A DNA stretch of 5,801 nucleotides from CADAWZ01 sp045114665 (GCA_045114665.1 JBGUKW010000091.1:1-5801), one strand, 5' to 3'. Shown: positions 1 through 5,801, numbered from the stretch's first letter. Numbers and translations are program-made. The notes: a model not told the origin generated them from the letters alone.

Positions 1-900
1 GATATAGAAAAAATCACCACAAGTGATGAATATATTGACATAGAAGCAAGTGGATCATTTCAATATTTTTGGAAATTTGATAAAAAAGAAAAAAAATTAG
101 AAATGGAAATTCCTTTACTTTCAGCTTCATACATAGATATAAAAGAACTTCCAAAAGAAATAAACCTAAATTACATAAAAGCTGGATATGGAGCAGTAAT
201 ATTTAAAATTGATTGTCCAAATGGTTGTGAATTTTCAAGTCCAAAATCTAATATATTGAGAATTTCATTAAAAAGTGATAAAAAAATTGAAGATAAAGGA
301 AATGATGTTACAGGTGAACCTTTACATTCTGCAATCATTGTTATAGACCCAGGGCATGGCGGAGGTGATTGGGGAGCTATCAATAGATATGTAAATGTAT
401 CTGAAAAAGATTTAAATCTGCAACTTGCACTAAAACTTGGAAAATATCTAAAAGAGGCTGGTTACAAAGTAATATTTACAAGAACAACAGACAGAGATGT
501 AACTTGGGCTTATTCACCCAACAAAGTCGAACTTCAGGCAAGAGCAGACGTTGGAAATATAAACTCAGCTTGTATTTTTGTAAGTATCCATTGTAATGCC
601 TCTGTAAATAGAAATGTAAAAGGTTTTGCTGTATATTGGACAAAACAAGAAGATTATGAACTCGCAAGAAATTTCGAAAACGATTTCATCGATCCTTCAC
701 TTGATTTAATGAATATAGGAACAATGAGAGGTAGTTATTATGTACTTAGACATGCAAAAATGCCTGCAATTATCGTTGAAACTGCTTTTGTAAGCAATCA
801 TGAAGAAGCTAACAAATTAAAAACAGAAGAATTTCAAAAAAAGATAATGAAAAATGTAGCTGATGTTTTATGTAACTATTTACGAATGATTAATATATAA
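1..900 (+). CDS. N-acetylmuramoyl-L-alanine amidase (Amidase_3), 5'-partial
   Basis: This zinc hydrolase cleaves the bond between N-acetylmuramic acid and the peptide stem of peptidoglycan, so it acts outside the cytoplasmic membrane in wall remodelling or cell separation. The frame is open from base 1, so the true start lies left of the window and the internal ATG at 103 is not the start. The window holds 299 codons. Roughly codons 1-100 form a beta-rich N-terminal region resembling the AMIN-like parts of such amidases, though I cannot assign it firmly. The catalytic domain covers about codons 111-295. The zinc ligands are His in DPGHGG (codon 119), Glu in VSEKDLN (about 135) and His in SIHCNA (about 197). 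The catalytic Glu is in IIVETAF (about 260). All key residues are present. It faces the thioesterase/coaE pair convergently and its last codons lie inside a 69-bp palindrome. Confidence 0.93.
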   Translation, partial: DIEKITTSDEYIDIEASGSFQYFWKFDKKEKKLEMEIPLLSASYIDIKELPKEINLNYIKAGYGAVIFKIDCPNGCEFSSPKSNILRISLKSDKKIEDKGNDVTGEPLHSAIIVIDPGHGGGDWGAINRYVNVSEKDLNLQLALKLGKYLKEAGYKVIFTRTTDRDVTWAYSPNKVELQARADVGNINSACIFVSIHCNASVNRNVKGFAVYWTKQEDYELARNFENDFIDPSLDLMNIGTMRGSYYVLRHAKMPAIIVETAFVSNHEEANKLKTEEFQKKIMKNVADVLCNYLRMINI

Positions 901-957
901 CAAAACAAAAAAGGTCGTGAAAATTTCACGACCTTTTTTGTTTTGTTATATATTAAT
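889..957. terminator. Perfect 69-bp palindrome, bidirectional terminator
   Basis: Arms 889-919 and 927-957 are exact reverse complements (31 bp). The 7-nt centre AAAATTT is itself symmetric, so the whole segment is one odd-length palindrome around base 923. A GC core (GGTCGTG/CACGACC) is flanked by A6 on one side and T6 on the other, giving a classical intrinsic terminator in both directions for the amidase (+) and the thioesterase (-). The symmetry reaches into both coding ends: the amidase stop at 898-900 and the thioesterase stop at 946-948 are mirror images. Confidence 0.93.
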
Positions 958-1359
958 TTTGCCTTCAGCAAAAACTCCTGTTGAACTTACGAGAAGTTTT
1001 CCATCTTCGGATCGGATTTCACCTTTTACAAAATGAAAATTTCTTTCACAATGATCATAAGATGCTTTTATAATAATCTTCTGACCAATGGGAACTGGCT
1101 TTCTAAATTTTACTTCCATTCTGACAGTAACAGCCATTATTTTATTTATTTTAATCAACTGCCAAGCCATGACTTCATCAAGAAGAGTTGACGCAATTCC
1201 GCCATGCAACATTCCTGCATATCCTTGATAAAGTTTATCTGCAACAAATTCACAGACAACAGAATTTTCAACTTGTTTAAAATCCAAATGAAGACCTATT
1301 GTATTTTTGCTTCCACATGCAAAACAATATTCGTCATCTTCAACATTTAAATCAGTCAT
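946..1359 (-). CDS. PaaI-family hotdog-fold acyl-CoA thioesterase
   Basis: A predicted small cytoplasmic thioesterase that hydrolyses acyl-CoA or aryl-CoA thioesters; the actual substrate cannot be read from sequence. From the chosen start it has 137 residues, normal for a single hotdog domain. Seen: a CFACG motif at 12-16 followed by GLHLDF, as in the PaaI-like YCFACG..N..GL group; the HGG motif at 52-54 heading the central helix; the acidic pair D61-E62 in STLLDE, the usual catalytic region; and the strand VRMEVKFRKPVPIGQ at about 79-93. The frame is open to an ATG at 1392, but the ATG at 1359 has AGAGGA five bases upstream and overlaps the coaE stop by only 8 nt, so I chose it. The overlap suggests translational coupling to coaE. 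Its C-terminus reads INI-stop, mirroring the amidase end because both lie in the palindrome. Confidence 0.87.
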   Translation of the reverse strand: MTDLNVEDDEYCFACGSKNTIGLHLDFKQVENSVVCEFVADKLYQGYAGMLHGGIASTLLDEVMAWQLIKINKIMAVTVRMEVKFRKPVPIGQKIIIKASYDHCERNFHFVKGEIRSEDGKLLVSSTGVFAEGKINI

Positions 1360-1933
1360 TTTTGTCCTCTCTTTCATTCCATAATTTAACAACTCTATTT
1401 TTTAAATCTTCAAAAGTTCTGTCATTATATATTATGACATCTGCCAAATCGCCATAATATTTATATTTTTCTATCTTTTTAATTGCCTCTTCTCTCGAAA
1501 TATTATTTCTATTCATCAACCGAGAGATTCTATTTTCTTTTGAAATATCGACATACCAAATCACATCTACAAGATATTCACATTTTGTCTCAAAAAGAAG
1601 GGGAATCTCTACGACAATATCTCTATTTTTATTTTCAGATATTATTTTTTCAATTTCTCCAATTATAGCTGGATGTGTGATTTCATTAAGTCTTTTTAAT
1701 TTTGCAGGATCCGCAAAAACTATTTTACTCAACTTATTTCTATCTATATTTCCATTAATATCGAGAATATCTCTCCCCCACTCTTCAATTAAACTGTTAA
1801 AAAGAGGCATGCTCGGCTTTATCATTTGATGATAAACTTCATCTGCCGAAATTATAAAAACTCCAATATCTTTTAATATATTTAAAACAGAACTTTTCCC
1901 AGCTGAAATACTCCCAGTTATTCCAATTACCAT
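1352..1933 (-). CDS. coaE: Dephospho-CoA kinase
   Basis: Catalyses the last step of coenzyme A synthesis, ATP-dependent phosphorylation of the 3'-hydroxyl of dephospho-CoA, in the cytoplasm. The 193 residues match the usual length of about 200. Seen: Walker A GSISAGKS at 7-14; SADE at 29-32, where CoaE proteins keep an acidic substrate-binding residue; ITHP at 85-88; EIPLLFE at 109-115; an arginine-rich lid around 135-142 (NRISRLMNR) followed by the NISREEA helix; and ADVIIYND at 164-171, the usual C-terminal ADxVIxN signature. The Gln often found after the EEA helix is replaced (KYKYYGD). The ATG at 1933 is the first possible start because TGA lies in frame nine codons upstream. A GGGAG sits at 1946-1950, twelve bases away, a long spacing that may mean modest translation. 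The thioesterase gene overlaps its stop. Confidence 0.95.
   Translation of the reverse strand: MVIGITGSISAGKSSVLNILKDIGVFIISADEVYHQMIKPSMPLFNSLIEEWGRDILDINGNIDRNKLSKIVFADPAKLKRLNEITHPAIIGEIEKIISENKNRDIVVEIPLLFETKCEYLVDVIWYVDISKENRISRLMNRNNISREEAIKKIEKYKYYGDLADVIIYNDRTFEDLKNRVVKLWNEREDKND
1365..1370 (-). promoter_or_regulatory. Ribosome binding site deciding the thioesterase start
   Basis: The minus strand reads AGAGGA, five bases before the ATG at 1359. The in-frame ATGs at 1377 and 1392 have no comparable purine motif at a proper distance. This supports the 1359 start. The site lies inside the last codons of coaE. Confidence 0.65.
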
Positions 1934-2026
1934 CTTTTTTAACTTCTCCCTTTTCCGTCATCCGTCGTCTCTCCCAAAAGTCTGAAAAATATCTTTTCTA
2001 TCTTCTTCTTACTCTCACGGAAATCA

Positions 2027-2055
2027 ATTTTAAAAAATCGAACGAATTTATCCAA
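2027..2055 (-). promoter_or_regulatory. coaE: Candidate sigma70-type promoter for coaE
   Basis: On the minus strand TTGGAT (2055-2050) and TAAAAT (2032-2027) are separated by exactly 17 bases, resembling -35 and -10 hexamers. Transcription would start near 2020 and give a purine-rich leader of about 85 nt before coaE. In DNA this AT-rich such matches occur by chance, so this is only a candidate. Confidence 0.35.
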
Positions 2056-2064
2056 TAATAGAAA

Positions 2065-2212
2065 AGTTTTGGTGTATAATAAAGGGAACGATTTCAATTT
2101 TCTATAGTAATTACAATAAAAAAATTATTTACATAAAGAATGGTTGTTTTTAAGAATTAGAAATAAACTGAGGGGTAAAATTGTTTAGTGAGTCTTATTA
2201 TACACCAAAACT
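2065..2212. mobile_element. MITE-like 148-bp element with 18-bp terminal inverted repeats
   Basis: The 18-mer AGTTTTGGTGTATAATAA at 2065-2082 is repeated exactly in inverted orientation at 2195-2212. The arms enclose 112 bp of AT-rich sequence with no reading frame of use. Perfect terminal repeats around a short non-coding core are the hallmark of a miniature inverted-repeat transposable element moved by a transposase in trans. I see no clear target-site duplication (only short A-runs flank it), no transposase in the window and no family assignment. Alternatives are an RNA hairpin with a very long loop or a paired operator. Confidence 0.5.
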
Positions 2213-2272
2213 AAAATAAGCAATTTCGTCATAAGTAAAAAGAAATATTAGCAAATTAAACTAAACATTATA

Positions 2273-2383
2273 AATGTTATCTTTGTTGTGAAAAAAGCGA
2301 ACGACATCAGTTTTATCTTGAAATAAGATATTATTTCAAGGCAAAACTGCCCAAAAGTGAGCGTTTCATAACAAAGTAACATT
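2273..2383. repeat. Long imperfect hairpin, about 111 nt
   Basis: Nested inverted repeats share one axis. The outer stem AATGTTA (2273-2279) pairs with 2377-2383. After a one-base bulge at 2280, 2281-2293 pairs with 2364-2376 with a single G-T wobble. The inner stem CAGTTTT (2308-2314) pairs with AAAACTG (2343-2349), then after a 2x2 internal loop CTTGAAATAA (2317-2326) pairs with 2331-2340 around a GATA loop. A region of about 14 nt on each side between outer and inner stems is largely unpaired. No T-run follows, so it is not an intrinsic terminator. It could be a structured RNA or a palindromic mobile repeat; the strand is undetermined. Confidence 0.65.
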
Positions 2384-2394
2384 CAGCAAAAATT

Positions 2395-2440
2395 AAAAAA
2401 CTGAGTTAGTGATAAAATTTTATCACTAACACAGTTTTTT
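2395..2440. terminator. Bidirectional intrinsic terminator after the TPR gene
   Basis: Arms 2395-2417 and 2418-2440 are complementary over 23 bp with one mismatch (2404/2431). A6 at one end and T6 at the other place a U-tract after the stem on both strands. On the minus strand it begins 13 bp after the TPR stop codon, so it most likely ends that transcript. Confidence 0.88.
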
Positions 2441-2453
2441 CACTACCCAAATT

Positions 2454-3434
2454 TTATTCTTTATCTTTTTCTTCATCTTTATCAAGTTTAATTTTATCCT
2501 TGATATTTTTCTTTACCTTTGGATTTTCTTCTTTATTTTCTTTTTTCTCTTCTTTATTTACTTCAGAAGGATTTTTAGCTTTTTCGATCATCTTCTTTGC
2601 ATAAGGATTCTTTGGATTTATATCAAGAGCTTTTTCATAGTAATCAACAGCTGTTGAATAATCTCTTATATCTTTATAATAAATATCCCCAAGTCTTACA
2701 GGTGCATAATAGCCTTGTGTAATGCCCAAAGGATCGAGTTCAGCACATTTTTTGTAATACTCAATAGCGGTTTTATAATCACCTTCTGCTTGACAAGAAC
2801 TTGCATAATAAAAATATGCGTCTGGATATGTTGGATACAAATTTATAATTTCTTCAAAATAACTTTTTGCAGCACCATAATTTTTATCATCATTTAAATA
2901 AATATCACCAATTCTCTCTATCGACATAGCATCATTAGGATCAATTTTTACAGCTTTTGAAAAATAACTTCTTGATCTTGGGATCAATCTCTTTTGAAAA
3001 TATACTGTTCCCATTCCATTATATGCAAGAGCCAAATTGGAATCGAGCTTTAATGCTTCTTGAAACATGTTTGTTGCTTCTTCAAAAACATCGTCATGCT
3101 CTAAAATACTCTTGCCAAAATACATAAATCCCAAATAACATTTTATATAAGGATCCTTAGGATTTGAGAGTGCTTTTTCTTCATATTCATTTAAATATGT
3201 TGTAATTTTCTTTGTATTTTGAGCACAACTCATCAAATACATCATGGCCGTACTGTTGCCTTTTTCTGTTTCAAGTATTGATTTAAACACTTCTGCTGCA
3301 TCCACATAATGCCTTGCATAGTAAAGTGAAAGTCCTTCTTTCATCTTATCTGCTTCTTGTGCAAAAACATTTGCAAAACAAAAAACAAAAAATACTGAAA
3401 GACTTATAAAAAACAAATTCAAATATTTTTTCAT
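2454..3434 (-). CDS. Secreted tetratricopeptide-repeat protein
   Basis: 326 residues with an N-terminal signal peptide: MKKYLN, a hydrophobic stretch at about 7-21, and a likely signal peptidase I site after ANVFA (about 25/26). No lipobox cysteine is visible, so it is predicted to be periplasmic or exported. About six TPR units follow, near residues 31-64, 95-133, 134-167, 168-203, 204-237 and 241-277, with typical endings such as ALKLDSN, AVKIDPN, CAELDPL and ALDINPKN. TPR arrays bind other proteins; the partner is unknown. Residues from about 287 to the end form a Lys/Glu-rich, probably disordered tail. The start is well supported by GGAGG six bases before the ATG. The gene begins only 29 bp after the methyltransferase stop, leaving no room for a full promoter, so it needs read-through or a promoter inside the methyltransferase gene. 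No function in restriction is implied. Confidence 0.88.
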   Translation of the reverse strand: MKKYLNLFFISLSVFFVFCFANVFAQEADKMKEGLSLYYARHYVDAAEVFKSILETEKGNSTAMMYLMSCAQNTKKITTYLNEYEEKALSNPKDPYIKCYLGFMYFGKSILEHDDVFEEATNMFQEALKLDSNLALAYNGMGTVYFQKRLIPRSRSYFSKAVKIDPNDAMSIERIGDIYLNDDKNYGAAKSYFEEIINLYPTYPDAYFYYASSCQAEGDYKTAIEYYKKCAELDPLGITQGYYAPVRLGDIYYKDIRDYSTAVDYYEKALDINPKNPYAKKMIEKAKNPSEVNKEEKKENKEENPKVKKNIKDKIKLDKDEEKDKE

Positions 3435-3440
3435 ATTTTT

Positions 3441-3445
3441 CCTCC
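3441..3445 (-). promoter_or_regulatory. Strong ribosome binding site of the TPR gene
   Basis: The minus strand reads GGAGG with six bases to the ATG at 3434, the best Shine-Dalgarno match in the window. It fixes the start and predicts efficient translation despite the short gap to the upstream gene. Confidence 0.8.
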
Positions 3446-3463
3446 ATTATTTTTTATACATTT

Positions 3464-4978
3464 TTATTTAATAAGTAGTTGACTAAAGAATTCATTACAA
3501 TAATCAGATACTTTATTGTTTTTTAAAAGATAGTTCATTTCTCTATCAACAAAAATATCATCAATTTGATCAAGTAATGAAAGTTTCGGAATCAAAACCT
3601 CACCAATATCTGAAGGTTCAAACTTATTCAAACCATCTCCATAAATTCTTTTATTCAATAACAAATTTTTTTTTCCAATATCTGATTTTAAAAATAAAAA
3701 AAGTCTATCAATATATTTTTCATCTAAATTATTAGGAATAAATCCATGATAACAAGTTAAATTTACAGCATTTGTCTTATTTCTTATAATCTTAAAATCA
3801 CCACGTGAAAAAACTCCAAATAAAATAGGAGCTGGAATTCTATATTCTAATTCAAACCAACATTTTCTATTTCGTGTTAAATATCGTTTATCAAAATCCC
3901 TTTCTTTACCATAATTAATATATTTTTCCGCACTCTTACTAATAATCATATTAGAATTTACATTAAAAAGATATACATTTGCATTACTATCAGATAAATT
4001 ATTAAAATCTTTATATGTAAAAATAGAAGTTTTTATCTGATTACTTTTTGTTATACACTTAGTATATTCACAATCTGATAAACCCAATTTAATTATATCT
4101 TTTTTGTTAAGTGAAAAAAACTCATTAGCTCCAGTCGCTATTCCTCTTCTAAATATCCCTATTGTTTTCAATTTAATAAAATTTGTATTAGAAACATCTT
4201 TTTTACCAATAAAATAAGAATCCCATTTGTCATTAGGGTTTATATTATCTATAATAACATTTGGGTAATTTATCTTAAATATATCATTAATATTATTAAT
4301 AGAAGAAAAACCAACAGAAGTTGAAGATTTAGTCTTTTCAAATAAAATTATTCCAACAGTTGTTGTTACCTCAGAAAAAATATTTTTTTCATCATTTATT
4401 TTAATAATATTATATATTTTTCCAGATTTCAATAAATATTGCTTAACTTTCCTTCCATATCCTGTATTAAGAAACTCTAAAGGCATTATATAAGCTAATC
4501 TCCCTCGCTCTTTCAATTCATATACAGATTTTATAAGAAAAGCTGATGATATATTAGTATATCCAAGCAAATTTTCACCAATCTTTTTACTTAAATCATT
4601 CAAAATTTCCTTACTATTGACAAAATTTTGAAATTTAGCATAGGGTGGATTACAAATGATGGAATCAATATTATTCTCATATTCAGAAAAATAATTAACA
4701 TTTAATAAATTTAAATTGTCAAAATTAAAATTACTCTTAAAAAAATTGAAAGAATTTATATCAATTTCATATCCCTTAAATTTACTTTTAAAATTATTAT
4801 CTTTAGCCGAAAAGTAAAAAATTCCCATACCAAAAGCAGGATCAAGAATATATTGTGGATTATATTCCATTACCCAATTTATCATAAATTTTGCAATAAT
4901 ATTATTTGTATAAAATTGACAATATTTTTTTCTATGTTCTAAAGAAACCTGTTGTTTATATAAATTTTCAATATCCAT
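3464..4978 (-). CDS. Type II DNA N6-adenine methyltransferase, gamma class
   Basis: Transfers a methyl group from S-adenosylmethionine to adenine N6 in a specific DNA site, protecting host DNA from its cognate endonuclease. Seen in the 504 residues, in gamma-class order: motif X-like QFYTNNIIAKFM at 21-32; motif I LDPAFGMGIF at 45-54 (SAM binding); motif II GYEID at 69-73; catalytic motif IV NPPY at 110-113; RLAYIMPLEFL at 160-170; TTTVGIILFEK at about 205-215. Residues from about 270 to 466 form a TaqI/Eco57I-like target-recognition part, containing FRRGIATGANEFF and ending in GDGLNKFEPSDIGEVLIPKL, so specificity lies in this same protein. The length is typical and no key motif is broken. 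Its ATG overlaps the endonuclease stop by 11 nt and only a weak, distant GAGAG precedes it, which suggests coupled translation. It is very AT-rich even against this background, consistent with horizontal acquisition. Confidence 0.93.
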   Translation of the reverse strand: MDIENLYKQQVSLEHRKKYCQFYTNNIIAKFMINWVMEYNPQYILDPAFGMGIFYFSAKDNNFKSKFKGYEIDINSFNFFKSNFNFDNLNLLNVNYFSEYENNIDSIICNPPYAKFQNFVNSKEILNDLSKKIGENLLGYTNISSAFLIKSVYELKERGRLAYIMPLEFLNTGYGRKVKQYLLKSGKIYNIIKINDEKNIFSEVTTTVGIILFEKTKSSTSVGFSSINNINDIFKINYPNVIIDNINPNDKWDSYFIGKKDVSNTNFIKLKTIGIFRRGIATGANEFFSLNKKDIIKLGLSDCEYTKCITKSNQIKTSIFTYKDFNNLSDSNANVYLFNVNSNMIISKSAEKYINYGKERDFDKRYLTRNRKCWFELEYRIPAPILFGVFSRGDFKIIRNKTNAVNLTCYHGFIPNNLDEKYIDRLFLFLKSDIGKKNLLLNKRIYGDGLNKFEPSDIGEVLIPKLSLLDQIDDIFVDREMNYLLKNNKVSDYCNEFFSQLLIK

Positions 4979-5718
4979 TTTTCAAAATACTCTCAAAAAA
5001 ATTGTCTCTTAATAAATAACCTTTTCCACCTTCAAAATGAACATAAAATAATAATCTTCCTCTATCCAATTCTTTCATAACTGAAACATGATTAGGCATT
5101 TGTATTTTATCAAAAACAATATCTGCTACATTTACATTAATTTTAATTGTAGTTTTACCCTGATTTTTCACATCTCTCTCAATAGTAAAGTCTTTTCCTT
5201 CTTTATTTACATCTGAAATAATTTGTAAAATATCTTCAAAAGAAATAACATAAGCCTTATCAAAAAATACTTGAAGGTAATAGTGAGGAACCCCAAATAT
5301 TTGTATCCACCTATTTACTAATGCAATATCTTCAACTTTTGGAGTTATACTCAAATAATCTCTTTTTCTTAAAATTTTAATACCTTCTTTAATTTCATTT
5401 AAATAAAAAACTAAATCTTGAAGTTCCTTTGACGATGACCAAGTTGGCTTTCTAAAATCAAGTTCATAGAACATCTCATCAGTAGCACTTTTCAAAAAAT
5501 CATATAAAATTTTATTTTTCATTAATAATAAAGATGAAATTTTAGGATTATTAAATATTTTATTTTTATATATTTTACAGCGTTTTAAAGCCTCTGATTC
5601 TCTATTTAATATGAAAGAATTATATTTATTAACTAAAAAACTTGATGATCTTACTTCCAAAGCACAAACAGATTTTTTTATAATATCATCCGAAAGCTGA
5701 CCATGATAATCTTTTTTA
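4968..5718 (-). pseudogene. Type II restriction endonuclease, 5' end lost to an insertion
   Basis: Partner of the adjacent methyltransferase, expected to cut unmethylated copies of the same site. The frame is open from the stop at 4968-4970 back to 5717, giving 249 codons. The first are KKDYHGQLSDDIIKKSVCAL, running into EVRSSSFLVNKY. A TTG at 5660 could be proposed as start, but it lacks a ribosome binding site and would cut off plausible conserved sequence. Further motifs are RWIQIFGVPHYYLQVFFDKAYVISFEDIL (about 136-164) and FTIERDVKNQGKTTIKI (about 177-193). These remind me of AccI/XamI-type endonucleases, an assignment from memory. Candidate PD-(D/E)xK-type residues are the Glu of LEVRSSS and the Asp/Lys of DVKNQ. 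Upstream coding sequence stops at the junction near 5718/5719, where transposon-like DNA begins, so the gene is probably interrupted and inactive unless re-expressed from inside the element. Confidence 0.72.
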
Positions 5719-5801
5719 GTGAACTACTCGGCTACAAGTAGCCGAGCTTCTTGCTTCAACGACAGCGGTTATTACCACATTTCGTATTACTACGAACAGC
5801 T
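5719..5801 (-). mobile_element. Right end of an IS200/IS605-type (TnpB) element, partial
   Basis: The minus-strand end reads GTTGAAGC, AAGAAGC, a GC-rich stem-loop, then GTAGTTCAC, a pattern I recognise from right ends of tnpB-carrying IS200/IS605/IS1341 elements. Base composition is about 46% GC by hand count, against a far more AT-rich restriction locus, and it changes sharply at 5718/5719. The rest of the element, including tnpB, lies beyond 5801. Two minus-strand frames could be the tnpB tail. One ends at TGA 5758-5756 after 14 codons (KCGNNRCR at the end). The other stays open through the stem-loop to TAA at 5718-5716. I cannot choose between them. These elements lack terminal inverted repeats and target duplications, which fits the absence of either here. 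Confidence 0.7.
5719..5801 (-). ncRNA. Probable omega-RNA (reRNA) scaffold, 3' part
   Basis: TnpB uses an RNA derived from the element's right end as scaffold, with the flanking DNA as guide. On the minus strand this stretch forms three consecutive stem-loops. TTCGTA/TACGAA (5796-5791 with 5786-5781) has loop GTAA. GTGGT/ACCGC (5778-5774 with 5769-5765) has loop AATA and one G-U pair. CTCGGCTAC/GTAGCCGAG (5746-5738 with 5735-5727) is the terminal stem. It ends with GTTCAC at 5724-5719. The guide would begin at 5718 and read into the endonuclease gene. The 5' part of the RNA is outside the window. The identification rests on pattern memory, not on alignment. Confidence 0.6.

Larger units (their letters stand above)
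1934..2453. other. 520-bp gene-free interval with layered inverted repeats
   Basis: No credible coding frame is present on either strand. Next to coaE (1934-2026) the minus strand is purine-rich and contains a small tandem heptamer, TCCGTC(A/G), on the plus strand at 1954-1967. Then follow a 148-bp inverted-repeat-bounded segment (2065-2212), a spacer of about 60 bp with no recognised motif, a long hairpin (2273-2383) and the terminator of the TPR gene (2395-2440). The stack of secondary-structure elements suggests small non-coding mobile elements or RNA, not a decayed gene. Confidence 0.6.

Noticed and set aside
103..105. ATG at 103 as the amidase start
   Set aside because: The frame is open to base 1 with protein-like sequence, and no ribosome binding site precedes this ATG in a convincing way.
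171..383. Antisense frame in the amidase gene, and similar frames at 476-667 (-), 1483-1668 (+) and 2715-2897 (+)
   Set aside because: All lie opposite well-supported genes, carry no recognisable motifs and have no ribosome binding site; they are shadows.
1360..1392. Longer thioesterase starting at the ATG at 1392 or 1377
   Set aside because: Those starts overlap coaE further and have no ribosome binding site. The added residues (MLNYGMKERTK) do not resemble the family, while the ATG at 1359 has AGAGGA well placed.
1954..1967. Tandem heptamer TCCGTC(A/G) as a repeat array or operator
   Set aside because: There are only two imperfect copies; too little to support a function.
2273..2383. Long hairpin as an intrinsic terminator or a CRISPR repeat
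   Set aside because: There is no T-run after either arm, and the unit is not repeated at regular spacing. The TPR gene already has a clear terminator at 2395-2440.
3452..3457. TATAAA on the minus strand as a -10 box for the TPR gene
   Set aside because: A start placed about 7 bases downstream would fall on the ribosome binding site, and no matching -35 is evident.
5658..5660. TTG as the start of a complete endonuclease gene
   Set aside because: No Shine-Dalgarno motif precedes it, the frame stays open with protein-like sequence for 19 more codons, and it would begin in the middle of the ALEVRSSS stretch. A truncated gene explains this better.

Overview
This is an AT-rich bacterial window with standard code and dense A/T-ending codons. 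The amidase, the CoA-biosynthesis kinase and the exported TPR protein show a bacterium with peptidoglycan and an ordinary secretion pathway. I cannot name the genus from sequence alone; a low-GC anaerobe is a guess.

Left part (1-1933): the 3' end of an N-acetylmuramoyl-L-alanine amidase gene runs rightward off the left edge. It converges on a leftward pair, coaE (dephospho-CoA kinase) followed by a PaaI-type hotdog thioesterase, which overlap by 8 nt and share a CoA theme. A perfect 69-bp palindrome fills the convergent junction. It contains both stop codons and should terminate transcription in both directions.

Middle (1934-2453): about 520 bp without a gene. It holds a purine-rich coaE leader with a candidate promoter, a 148-bp segment bounded by perfect 18-bp inverted repeats (MITE-like), a second long imperfect hairpin of about 111 nt, and a near-palindromic bidirectional terminator. 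After it (2454-3434, leftward) comes a secreted tetratricopeptide-repeat protein with a charged C-terminal tail.

Right part (3464-5801, all leftward): a very AT-rich type II restriction-modification locus. The gamma-class N6-adenine methyltransferase looks intact. The endonuclease gene overlaps it by 11 bp but lacks its 5' end. Its reading frame is open back to position 5718. There the sequence changes abruptly to GC-richer DNA that folds into three consecutive stem-loops and ends in GTTCAC on the minus strand. This matches the right end and omega-RNA scaffold of an IS200/IS605-type TnpB element. The best reading is a TnpB transposon inserted in the endonuclease gene, leaving the methyltransferase without an intact partner, with the omega-RNA guide segment reading directly into endonuclease sequence.
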